49,484 bases of DNA. Origin: Actinomycetota bacterium (GTDB taxonomy: Bacteria > Actinomycetota > Acidimicrobiia > Acidimicrobiales > Ilumatobacteraceae). A program made the translations under genes and the position numbers. Shown here one piece after another: positions 24,277-30,835 of the stretch. The first letter of the stretch is position 1. Every line of letters begins with the position of its first letter. The stretch covers positions 1 to 49,484 of the forward strand of contig JAPLAA010000062.1 in the NCBI GenBank assembly GCA_026393475.1. Direction: 5' to 3'. The notes below the pieces were generated by a model. That model did no database searches. It was not told the DNA's origin and saw only the letters and a program-made list of their open reading frames with translations.

Positions 24277-24954
24277 TCAGTCCTGCCGGAGGCAGTAGCC
24301 CACGCCGCGGATGGTGTGGATGAGCTTCGGTTCGACGTGATCGACCTTGCGGCGCACGTAGCTGATGAACGTGTCGACCACCGACGAGTCGCCGTCGAAG
24401 TCGTACTGCCAGACGTGATCGAGGATCTGTGCCCGCGACAGCACACGGCCGCTGTTGACGAGCAGGTACCGCAGGAGCGTGTACTCGGTGGGCGACAGCG
24501 ACACCACGGTGCCGGCCCGGGTGACGCGGTGTGCGTCCTCGTCCATCTCCAGGTCGGCACAGACGAGCCGTCGATCGTCGCGCCCACCGCCACGCCGACG
24601 GGCGGCGAGCTTCACGCGGGCGACGAGTTCGGCGACGGCGAAGGGCTTCACCATGTAGTCGTCGCCGCCGATCGTGAGGCCGTGGACGCGGTCGTCGGTC
24701 GCGTCCTTGGCGGTGAGGAACAGCACGGGCACCGTCGAGCCCGCATCGCGAAGGCGACGCAGGACGGTGAACCCGTCGAGGTCGGGCAGCATCACGTCGA
24801 GCACGATCAGGTCGGGGTGGTGCTCCTCGACCGCACGCAGCGCGTCGCGTCCGTTGGACGCCGTGATCGTGGTGAAGCCGTGCAGCTGCAGCGCGGACTC
24901 CACCAGGAACACGATGTTCTCCTCGTCGTCGACGACGAGCACCTTGTCAGCCAT
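24277..24954 (-). CDS. OmpR/PhoB-type response regulator
   Basis: A 225-residue regulator with a receiver domain: acidic pocket DDEEN, phospho-acceptor Asp53 (LIVLDVMLPDLDG), LTAKDA and Lys of DDYMVKPF. The winged-helix effector domain has LSPTEYTLLRYLLVNSGRVL, DSSVVDTFISYVRRKV and TIRGVGYCLR. I chose ATG 24954 because a GAGAGA sequence lies 9 bases before it; an ATG at 24963 would add MTP. It is cotranscribed with the kinase (8-base gap) and follows the CotH-like gene by 69 bases on the same strand. OmpR-type proteins bind 11-bp-spaced direct repeats, exactly what the CotH/DUF4956 promoter region shows. Confidence 0.96.
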   Translation of the reverse strand: MADKVLVVDDEENIVFLVESALQLHGFTTITASNGRDALRAVEEHHPDLIVLDVMLPDLDGFTVLRRLRDAGSTVPVLFLTAKDATDDRVHGLTIGGDDYMVKPFAVAELVARVKLAARRRGGGRDDRRLVCADLEMDEDAHRVTRAGTVVSLSPTEYTLLRYLLVNSGRVLSRAQILDHVWQYDFDGDSSVVDTFISYVRRKVDHVEPKLIHTIRGVGYCLRQD

Positions 24955-25023
24955 CGGGGTCATTCTCTCAGTCGGTGGTTCGGCGGACGGGGCGCTGGGG
25001 GCGTGAGAGCTCGAGGAGCACGA

Positions 25024-26814
25024 TCAGCTCGTCACGACTGCGTTGCCGACGGCTTCGGCCTCTGTGTCGATCGTCGCGGTGTCGACGAGGTCGGACGCCT
25101 GCTCGCGGAGCACGGCCGCCTCCGCCTCGATCGTGTCGGCCAGGAACCCGCTGTCGACCAGCTCGGCCGCGAGATCGGCCGCAGCCTGCTCGTACAGGGC
25201 CTGGAACTCGTCGACGGCGAGGAACCGGTTCACGAGCGGGTTGTTCCCGCCGCCGAACCCGCCACCGGGTCCGCCGCCCATGGGCACACCCGTGGCCTGG
25301 TCGCCCGTCGGGGCACCCCCTGTGGGAGCACCACCGGCGGGCAGCTGACCGGGTTCGAATCCGGCCGGAAAATCGCAGCCCTCGGGCAGCTCGAAGCCAC
25401 CGGCCGGGCGTCCACCGCCACCCAGGCCACCGGGTCCGCCGGCGCCGCCGGGGCCCGTCCCGCCGGTGAGGGCGAGGTTGTGGTCCCAGGCGACGACGGT
25501 GGCCGTGCCGTCGGCGTCGAAGTACAGGTAGGAGTTGTTGCCCGGACCGTCGATGTCGTCGAAGTTGCCGAGCAACTCCTCGATGGCGAGGTAGCGAGCG
25601 AACGACTCCACGTCGAGACGGTCCGCGAGACCCGCGGCGAACTCCTCGTCGGTCGAGTTGTTCACGAAGTCGAGGAACTCGATCAGCGGGGCGTAGTCCT
25701 CCTCCCCGGCCTCGTGGTCCCACGCGTCTGCGTACGCCGTCGGATCGTCACCGCGGTAGCTGTAGTCGCCCTGCGCATCGGCCTGGAACAGCACACCTTC
25801 CGACGACGCGCCGACGCCGAAGGTCGCGTCGGTCCACTCGTCGTCGGGGTGTTCGATCACGAGTCGCAGCACCGCGTCGCTGCCGTTGGCGGTGAAGCGC
25901 ACGGGTGCGGACTGCTGGGTCGCCAGGCCGGCCTCGGCGAGGGCCTCGAGGGCGACCGCTTCGTTGAGTGCGGTCTCGGTGTTGTTGCTGCGGACCACGA
26001 AGTCGGTGCGACCCTGATGGTTCTGGTCGTCGACGAACTTGTCGAGGCGGATCAACCACGGCAGGTCCTGTGCCTCGCTCGTGGTCGACACCCCGTCGAC
26101 GTCGGTCGCTGCGTCGGTCACCGCCGGTGCTGCCGGTGCTGTCGGTGCTGTCGGTGCTGCCGATGCTGCCGGTGCGGTCGAGTTCGTCGGGTCGACCGGC
26201 GTCACCGAACCGGTGACCGAACCAGGGGTCGCCTGGTCGTCGGTCGCGCAGTCGAACGGCAGACCGCCGGGGAACCCGCCACCACCGCCGGGTCCACCTG
26301 CACCGCCGGGTCCACCTGCACCGCCGGGCCCACCAGGCCCGCCGGAGATGCTCATCAGCGATGAGTTGCCCTTCAGGCGCATGCCCGCCTGGGCGTACTC
26401 GGTGCCGTCGATGGTGACCGTCACTTCGATCCATGCCTTCTCGCCGCTGTCCTGAAAGGTGACGATCGCCGCGTCGAAGTCGGCCTGGTCGAACGTGACG
26501 TCGATCGAGTGGACGGACCCGTCGTAGAGGTCGCCGTCGGCAACGGGCACCGCCGTCGCGTTGGCGTCATCGGTGCCGTCGGACGCATCGGTCGTGGTCG
26601 CCGTATCAGCATCGTCGGTCGAGGCGGTCTCATCGGTCGAGGCGCTGGCGGCGACGCTGGTCGCCGTCGCCGCCTCGGAGGTGTCGTCGGCGGAGCAGGC
26701 GGTGGCGAGCGCACCCAGCGAGAGGGTGACGGTCACGGCGAGGACACGGCGGAACCGGTCCGACCGGAGCCGTGCCCCTCGGTGTGCGGGGAGAACGGGA
26801 CGAGTGGGGATCAC
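25024..26814 (-). CDS. CotH-like kinase-fold lipoprotein with Gly/Pro-rich insertions
   Basis: A 596-residue exported protein. After basic residues and a hydrophobic segment (about 23-40) a lipobox-like ATAC leads to Cys40 and an acidic Ser/Thr/Asp linker to about 95. CotH hallmarks are AGMRLKGNSS (143-152), LPWLIRLDKFVDDQNHQGRT (251-270), LEALAEAGL, IEELLGNFDDIDGPGNNSYL (411-430) and VVAWDHNLAL. CotH proteins are atypical secreted protein kinases. Unusual are a collagen-like GGPGGAGG stretch (158-181) and an Ala/Pro/Thr linker (about 205-235) inside the fold, plus a second Gly-rich block at 450-525. The GTG start at 26814 is my choice; the reading frame continues upstream. Together with divergent DUF4956 and VTC genes this is a known gene association. 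Confidence 0.85.
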   Translation of the reverse strand: MIPTRPVLPAHRGARLRSDRFRRVLAVTVTLSLGALATACSADDTSEAATATSVAASASTDETASTDDADTATTTDASDGTDDANATAVPVADGDLYDGSVHSIDVTFDQADFDAAIVTFQDSGEKAWIEVTVTIDGTEYAQAGMRLKGNSSLMSISGGPGGPGGAGGPGGAGGPGGGGGFPGGLPFDCATDDQATPGSVTGSVTPVDPTNSTAPAASAAPTAPTAPAAPAVTDAATDVDGVSTTSEAQDLPWLIRLDKFVDDQNHQGRTDFVVRSNNTETALNEAVALEALAEAGLATQQSAPVRFTANGSDAVLRLVIEHPDDEWTDATFGVGASSEGVLFQADAQGDYSYRGDDPTAYADAWDHEAGEEDYAPLIEFLDFVNNSTDEEFAAGLADRLDVESFARYLAIEELLGNFDDIDGPGNNSYLYFDADGTATVVAWDHNLALTGGTGPGGAGGPGGLGGGGRPAGGFELPEGCDFPAGFEPGQLPAGGAPTGGAPTGDQATGVPMGGGPGGGFGGGNNPLVNRFLAVDEFQALYEQAAADLAAELVDSGFLADTIEAEAAVLREQASDLVDTATIDTEAEAVGNAVVTS

Positions 26815-26857
26815 GCCGACAGTGAAGGCGCCGGGCCTCGGAGCGAGGTGACCGTTT

Positions 26858-26879
26858 CCTGTGAGTTGTCTGTGAACCG
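26858..26879. promoter_or_regulatory. Candidate OmpR-type operator, copy A
   Basis: Two 11-bp direct half-sites, CTGTGAGTTGT and CTGTGAACCGC, stand head to tail (GTGA to GTGA spacing is 11 bases). This is the geometry used by OmpR/PhoB regulators. Its inverse copy is at 26933-26953. Confidence 0.65.
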
Positions 26880-26932
26880 CTGGGGCCTGCGTTGCGGCGC
26901 GGCGAGCGAGCACACTCCGCCGAACTGTCATC

Positions 26933-26953
26933 CGGTTCACAGGGAACTCACAG
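26933..26953. promoter_or_regulatory. Candidate OmpR-type operator, copy B (inverted)
   Basis: CGGTTCACAG-gga-ACTCACAG reads on the other strand as CTGTGAGTT-ccc-TGTGAACC, the same two half-sites in the same order and spacing as copy A, but inverted. Centres of the two copies are about 75 bp apart, so each faces one of the divergent genes. Confidence 0.65.
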
Positions 26954-27024
26954 AGACGCATGTTGGACTCGTCACCGTCAGTTTCCCTCCACGTCACCCG
27001 ACGTCCATCCCACCGGAGCCGCTC

Positions 27025-27630
27025 ATGCCTCGTGCAGCCGTGATCGCGATCGACCTCGTGTCGATCATGATCCTCACCCTGGTCCTCTACTTCCCCCGGC
27101 ACCGGCGTGCGGACATGGTGGTCGCCTATCTCGGGCTGAACGTCGGTGTGCTCACGGTGGCGGTCGCACTGTCGCTCAACACCAGCATCGGGACCGGCTT
27201 CGGGCTCGGCCTGTTCGGCGCCCTGTCGATCATCCGCCTGCGGTCGTCGGAGCTGTCGCAGCAGGAGGTCGCCTACTACTTCGCCGCACTGGCGCTCGGT
27301 CTGCTGGGTGGCATCCACGTCGAGCCGGCATGGGTGACGTTCGCCCTGCCCGGCGCGATCCTCACGGTGATGTTCATCGGCGACCACCCGCGGCTGCAGC
27401 GCGGCTACCGGGTGCAGACGGTGCACCTCGACCGGGCCATCGCCGACGAGACCGCTCTTGTGGCCGAGCTCGAACGGCTGCTCGGTGCCACGGTCTTGCG
27501 GCTGGAACTGAAGAAGGTCGACCTGGTGAACGACTCGACCACGGTGGAGGCCCGCTACCGGCTCGATCCGACCCGGGTGCCCGCTCGTCGTCCGCTCGCC
27601 GCCACCGGAACGGTCGGAGCAGTCTCGTGA
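27025..27630 (+). CDS. DUF4956 family membrane protein
   Basis: A 201-residue integral membrane protein, with helices VIAIDLVSIMILTLVLYF, MVVAYLGLNVGVLTVAVAL, a Gly-rich pair TGFGLGLFGALSIIRLRSSE, and VAYYFAALALGLLGGI / VTFALPGAILTVMFIG. A soluble tail of about 80 residues follows. The GLGLFGALSIIRLRS segment with a charged Arg-Ser end is the family signature. The function is unknown, but the family regularly sits beside VTC polyphosphate polymerase-domain and CotH proteins. The ATG at 27025 has GGAG upstream. Its stop overlaps the start of the VTC gene by GTGA, so the two are translationally coupled. Confidence 0.9.
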   Translation: MPRAAVIAIDLVSIMILTLVLYFPRHRRADMVVAYLGLNVGVLTVAVALSLNTSIGTGFGLGLFGALSIIRLRSSELSQQEVAYYFAALALGLLGGIHVEPAWVTFALPGAILTVMFIGDHPRLQRGYRVQTVHLDRAIADETALVAELERLLGATVLRLELKKVDLVNDSTTVEARYRLDPTRVPARRPLAATGTVGAVS

Positions 27631-28424
27631 GCGGCCTGGCCGTGGCGCGTCTCGACGTGCTGACCGCCTGTGCCGCAGCGCCGGGCATCACATTGGAGGA
27701 GGTCGATCGCGTGGCGTCGCTGCAGACCCGGGTCGACCGCAAGTACGTCCTCTCTGCGGGCGCCGCGAGCGCGATCGTCCCGATCCTGGCGACCCGCTCG
27801 GCCGTCACCACGGTGCCCACCGCGACGGGCGACCTGCGCGCGTGCTGGTATCGCTCCACCTACTTCGACACACCCGACCTCGAGTCGTACCGGCGCACGG
27901 CGACGCAGCGGCGCCAGCGCTTCAAGGTGCGCACTCGCACCTACGTCGACACGTCCACGTCGTTCGTCGAAGTGAAGGTCCGCGGCGCCCGTGGCGTCAC
28001 CGAGAAGGTGCGCAGCTCGCTGCCGCCGTCGATGTCGACACTGCTGCTCGACCATGCCGCTCAGCACTTCGTCGACGACGTGCTCGACCGTGCAGACCTC
28101 GGTGCGTCTCTCGCACCGGTGGTCACCACGGAGTACCAGCGCACCACGTTGGTCGATCTCGATTCCACCACTCGCGCCACGATCGACACGTCGCTGGCGT
28201 TCACCGCTCCGACCGATCGCGACGACCGCCACGAGGCCCACGGCCTGGTGGTGATCGAGACCAAGAGCGCGGGCGGAGTGTCGTGGTACGACCGGGTGCT
28301 GTGGGACGCCGGCGTCCGCCCGTCGCCGGTCAGCAAGTTCGGCGTCGGGATGGCGGTCACCCGCCCCGAGCTGCCGTCGAACCGCTGGCACCGCATCCTG
28401 TGGACGCACTTCTCCACTTGCTGA
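27627..28424 (+). CDS. VTC domain polyphosphate polymerase-like protein
   Basis: A 265-residue protein covering one VTC (triphosphate tunnel) domain. Tunnel-lining charged residues are visible in SLQTRVDRKYVLS (31-43), YFDTPDLESYRR, RRQRFKVRTRTYVDT, SFVEVKVRGARG, RATIDTSLAF and LVVIETKSAGG (Glu/Lys), ending with SKFGVGM. In yeast Vtc4 this domain makes polyphosphate from ATP; bacterial homologues are less characterised. The protein is soluble, and DUF4956 next door would be its membrane partner. GTG 27627 overlaps the DUF4956 stop. A short hairpin follows the stop at 28444. Confidence 0.9.
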   Translation: MSGLAVARLDVLTACAAAPGITLEEVDRVASLQTRVDRKYVLSAGAASAIVPILATRSAVTTVPTATGDLRACWYRSTYFDTPDLESYRRTATQRRQRFKVRTRTYVDTSTSFVEVKVRGARGVTEKVRSSLPPSMSTLLLDHAAQHFVDDVLDRADLGASLAPVVTTEYQRTTLVDLDSTTRATIDTSLAFTAPTDRDDRHEAHGLVVIETKSAGGVSWYDRVLWDAGVRPSPVSKFGVGMAVTRPELPSNRWHRILWTHFSTC

Positions 28425-28443
28425 GCGGTCCAACCACGACCGG

Positions 28444-28464
28444 ACTCCGTCCACCGACCGGAGT
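28444..28464. terminator. Hairpin after the VTC gene
   Basis: ACTCCG (28444-28449) pairs with CGGAGT (28459-28464) over a 9-base loop, 20 bases after the stop codon. There is no U-tract; a weak terminator at best. Confidence 0.35.
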
Positions 28465-28602
28465 GTGAATCCGTCGGGGAATCCCGCGGGCCTGGGGCAA
28501 CGCAGATGAGCTGATCTGTGCGTCAGCAGCGCTTGCACAACGCGTCCCGAGCGGGCAATCCGCGCTACCTGGGCGGTGTCGTCACACCCGTGATTCACAC
28601 TC
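28461..28602. repeat. Widely spaced 10-bp inverted repeat before a small-gene pair
   Basis: GAGTGTGAAT at 28461-28470 is repeated in inverse orientation as ATTCACACTC at 28593-28602, the latter overlapping the presumed -10 (CACACT 28596-28601) of the gene at 28608. The arms are 122 bases apart, too far for a simple hairpin but suitable for two regulator sites linked by looping. The rest of the gap shows no gene. Confidence 0.55.
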
Positions 28603-28607
28603 GCTGA

Positions 28608-28814
28608 GTGAGCTCGACAGATCCGTTCGACGACCCGGTGCCGCACACCATCGTCCTCTCGCTCGACGACGCCTTCCGCGTCCTCGAGGCCATCGAAGAC
28701 GCTCGCCTCGAGCTGAGAGAACGGGGTGCTGCACCCGGACTCCAGGACGAACTGGCGACGGTCATCCGAATGCTCCACGGTAGGTTGGGCCTCGACGAAG
28801 GAGGTTCGCTGTGA
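28608..28814 (+). CDS. Small acidic helical protein, partner of the HTH protein downstream
   Basis: A 68-residue acidic protein, mostly predicted helix (TIVLSLDDAFRVLEAIEDAR, then LQDELATVIRMLHGRLGLDE). No family is recognised. The GTG at 28608 stands 6 bases after CACACT, the window's leaderless pattern. Its stop overlaps the start of the HTH gene (GTGA), so the two are coupled. A toxin-antitoxin or regulator/co-regulator pair is possible, but nothing decides it. Confidence 0.65.
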   Translation: MSSTDPFDDPVPHTIVLSLDDAFRVLEAIEDARLELRERGAAPGLQDELATVIRMLHGRLGLDEGGSL

Positions 28815-28984
28815 CCGACAACGACGTGCTGCTGCCCGCTGAGGCCGCGCGACGTTTGGGTGTGCCGACACGAGTCGTCGTGCAGGCGATGTATGAGAAG
28901 CGCCTCCCTCGCGTCAAGCTCGAAGATGGCACGCTCGGTATCCCCGCCGACGCGCTCGACACCTTCCAGGCCTACAGCGCGTAA
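28811..28984 (+). CDS. Excisionase-like (MerR-type) small DNA-binding protein
   Basis: A 57-residue protein with a single winged HTH of the excisionase/MerR type: LLPAEAARRLGVPTRVVVQA then MYEKRLPRVKLEDGTLGIPA, where the second part forms the wing. Such small proteins are often recombination directionality factors or regulators of nearby genes. No integrase, attachment site or phage gene is visible, so a regulator of its own operon is the better guess. It starts at GTG 28811 inside the preceding stop and ends in TAA at 28982-28984. Confidence 0.75.
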   Translation: MTDNDVLLPAEAARRLGVPTRVVVQAMYEKRLPRVKLEDGTLGIPADALDTFQAYSA

Positions 28985-29046
28985 CCCGAGCCGAGCTGCC
29001 GCTCTGCTCGGTGGACACGGACGTCGGGACCGGGCATTCTGCTCGG

Positions 29047-29544
29047 GTGTCCGAGAGCGATGAAGCGGTCTGGCGTTGGCATGCCGCGGCGGAACTCGCT
29101 CCGTTCTCGTTCTACGAGACAAGCAACGGAACCGAACGCTGGGCGGGCGGATTCTCAGGAGACGGGAGTCTCGTCGAGGTGATCTCTCTCGTCGACGGCG
29201 ACGAAGTGTCGGTGCAGAGTTCACGGCCTGAGCCCGACCTGCCACAACACATCCGGCGACGCGTGGCCGTCCACGACTTGCTGTGGAACCATGTCCTCGG
29301 CGGCGACGGAGACCTGGACTTGCCGTACTCCCTCACGATCGAAGCTGACAACCGCGTCGTCAGCGTGAATGGCGAGATTCACCACGTGCCGGGCATGCGC
29401 ATCACGGGTGATCGCCAGTGGGTCGGCACGCTACGGCTGGGCGACGTGACGGTGAAGATCACGACTGCCTCGTCTGCCGCACTCGAGCTGGGGATCTGCT
29501 CGGACCCGATGTCGCTCCCGGAGTTCCCACCGGAGTCGCACTGA
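29047..29544 (+). CDS. Hypothetical protein, unknown family
   Basis: A 165-residue soluble protein without signal or membrane segment. It reads WRWHAAAELAPFSFYETSNG at the N-terminus and is predicted mostly beta afterwards (SLTIEADNRVVSVNGEIHHV, WVGTLRLGDVTVKITTASS), ending ELGICSDPMSLPEFPPESH. No motif is recognised. GTG 29047 is preferred over GTG 29011 because CATTCT ends 6 bases upstream, as in other leaderless starts here. It stands alone between the excisionase-like pair and the toxin-antitoxin pair. Confidence 0.65.
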   Translation: MSESDEAVWRWHAAAELAPFSFYETSNGTERWAGGFSGDGSLVEVISLVDGDEVSVQSSRPEPDLPQHIRRRVAVHDLLWNHVLGGDGDLDLPYSLTIEADNRVVSVNGEIHHVPGMRITGDRQWVGTLRLGDVTVKITTASSAALELGICSDPMSLPEFPPESH

Positions 29545-29660
29545 GACGCCGGCCGCAAGACCCAGCGCGGAACTGCCGATCGGAACGGCCTGATCGCTTG
29601 TGCTGAACGTACGAGGGGACGGTATGAGCTTGGTCCGGGTATGTCGCTGACCGGCGATCC

Positions 29661-29709
29661 ATCGTCAACATCTGTTGACGATCGGGGGTTGCGACGGTAG
29701 GGTCGGCTC
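29661..29709 (+). promoter_or_regulatory. Leaderless promoter with palindromic operator for the toxin-antitoxin pair
   Basis: A perfect palindrome has arms ATCGTCAACA (29661-29670) and TGTTGACGAT (29673-29682). Its right arm contains the -35 box TTGACG (29675-29680). Seventeen bases later comes TAGGGT (29698-29703), then six bases and the GTG at 29710. A repressor on the palindrome would block the -35, as expected for autoregulated toxin-antitoxin operons. Confidence 0.8.
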
Positions 29710-29946
29710 GTGGACGTCGAGCCGTCGGCACGCAAGCACGGCGTGACGGACGACGACATGGTCCATGCCTCTCGGAACCACCGGAAGGCGTACGAGACGG
29801 ATGATCCTGACGTCACGATGTTCATCGGTCCGGCGGCGAGCGGTGACCCGCTCGAGGTCGGAGTGGTCGTCGATGACGACGGTGTCGCGATCATTCACGC
29901 GACGCGAGCACGACCGAAGTTCTTGAAGGGATGGTGGATGCGATGA
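29710..29946 (+). CDS. Probable toxin of a type II toxin-antitoxin pair (BrnT-like)
   Basis: A 78-residue basic-tailed protein. It has PSARKHGVTDDDMVHASRNH at the N-terminus, then TMFIGPAASGDPLEVGVVVD and VAIIHATRARPKFLKGWW. The pattern of an N-terminal helix with HGVxDDD, a strand with IGP..GxPLEV and a closing IIHAxxARPKF is that of small RelE/BrnT-like toxins in actinobacteria. I rate the family as likely, not certain. The stop overlaps the ATG of the next gene (ATGA), giving toxin-first order as in BrnTA. It starts at a leaderless GTG behind a palindromic operator. Confidence 0.65.
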   Translation: MDVEPSARKHGVTDDDMVHASRNHRKAYETDDPDVTMFIGPAASGDPLEVGVVVDDDGVAIIHATRARPKFLKGWWMR

Positions 29947-30203
29947 GTCCGACGAGAGCACAGCGAGCGGCCGCGCTCGAAGCGTGGGCCGACGACATCG
30001 GCGCGGTCGATCTCGTCGAGGTCGACACCGACGAACTCAAGGCGATCGCTCAGTACGCAGAACGCCGCGACCGTTTGGAGACGGCACTCACCGATGCTGT
30101 GCGAGCCGCACGCCGCAGTGGCAGGTCCTGGAGTGAGATCGGCACCATGCTCGGAGTCTCGAAGCAGGCCGCGCAACGGAAGTACGCCAAGCTCGCCAAC
30201 TAG
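29943..30203 (+). CDS. Probable antitoxin with helix-turn-helix
   Basis: An 86-residue protein. The N-terminal half is helical (ALEAWADDIGAVDLVEVDTD), with a long helix IAQYAERRDRLETALTDAVR. The C-terminal half carries an HTH, GRSWSEIGTMLGVSKQAAQR, ending KYAKLAN. The DNA-binding end suits a repressor acting on the palindrome at 29661. It is translationally coupled to the upstream toxin-like gene by ATGA. If the pair is not toxin-antitoxin, this is still a small regulator. Confidence 0.7.
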   Translation: MSPTRAQRAAALEAWADDIGAVDLVEVDTDELKAIAQYAERRDRLETALTDAVRAARRSGRSWSEIGTMLGVSKQAAQRKYAKLAN

Positions 30204-30445
30204 CGATCCGTTCAGCGGCTCCAAGCTCACGACGCGCACCCCATACGTGGCGAGGCCATGTCGCGACACGGTTGACGTGCCGTCGCGATGGCGACCCAGC
30301 GAGCTCCTCCAGGCGCGGCGCCGTCGTCGACCGGCGGCCAGATCGGACCGAGCGTGGACGATCGCATGCGATCGGGACGAGCGGCACCGACCTCGCGACA
30401 ATCGCGCTTGCGATCCACCCGACGCGATGCTAAATACTGAACCTC
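30204..30445. other. Gap without a recognised gene before the ArsR gene
   Basis: This 242-base stretch follows the antitoxin stop. Open frames in it look like shadows. I see nothing in it except the ArsR-type operator that begins at 30434. Confidence 0.5.
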
Positions 30446-30457
30446 ATGGTTCAGTAT
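30434..30457. promoter_or_regulatory. Perfect palindromic operator across the ArsR start codon
   Basis: Arms ATACTGAACC (30434-30443) and GGTTCAGTAT (30448-30457) enclose TCAT. The ATG lies at 30446-30448, so the operator covers the initiation site, and AATACT (30433-30438), 7 bases before the ATG, fits the leaderless -10. ArsR-type repressors bind such sites; autorepression is very likely. Confidence 0.8.
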
Positions 30458-30835
30458 GCGACCACAGACCTCGACATGTCGTTCGCCGTGTTGGCCGACG
30501 CGACCCGACGGGGGGTCCTCGAGCAACTCGGCCGCGAGGCCGCATCGATCACCCAACTCGCCGACCGGTTCCACATGACGCTCACGGGCATGAAGAAGCA
30601 CGTCGGTGTGCTCGAACAGGCGGGGCTCGTCGTCACCGAGAAGGTCGGCCGCGTGCGCACCTGTCGCATCGGTGCACGCCGACTCGACGACGCAGCCGCG
30701 TGGATCGAGCGCTACCAACTGCTCTGGGACGCTCGCTTCGACGGGCTCGACCAGGTGATCGATGAGTTGAAGCAGAGGGAACAGTCGGACGCAACGAACG
30801 ACGACCGAGACAACAGAGGTGAGGGCACCCGATGA
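30446..30835 (+). CDS. ArsR-family HTH repressor, partner of SRPBCC protein
   Basis: A 129-residue winged HTH regulator: FAVLADATRRGVLEQLGREA, then ASITQLADRFHMTLTGMKKH (recognition helix) and VGVLEQAGLVVTEKVGRVRT (wing). It lacks the metal-binding Cys/His set of metal sensors and is of the type regularly paired with AHSA1/SRPBCC proteins. The stop overlaps the SRPBCC start (ATGA). It should bind the palindrome spanning its own start. Confidence 0.93.
   Translation: MVQYATTDLDMSFAVLADATRRGVLEQLGREAASITQLADRFHMTLTGMKKHVGVLEQAGLVVTEKVGRVRTCRIGARRLDDAAAWIERYQLLWDARFDGLDQVIDELKQREQSDATNDDRDNRGEGTR

Larger units (their letters stand above)
26815..27024. promoter_or_regulatory. Divergent promoter region of cotH-like and DUF4956-VTC genes
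   Basis: This 210-base region separates two divergent units. It carries two inverted copies of the same composite site (listed separately at 26858 and 26933), one oriented towards each gene. A CCGGAG ribosome site precedes the DUF4956 ATG. Confidence 0.6.

Noticed and set aside
25352..25362. GGTTCGAATCC, the T-loop word of tRNAs
   Set aside because: It is inside the CotH-like coding sequence and no acceptor stem or anticodon arm can be folded around it.
26815..27426. Longer N-terminus of the CotH-like protein reaching 27426
   Set aside because: That part is antisense to DUF4956 and crosses the twin operators; the export signal begins after 26814.
28811..28984. Excisionase of a prophage or integrative element
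   Set aside because: No integrase, attachment-site duplication, phage gene or tRNA target is visible; kept as a small HTH regulator.
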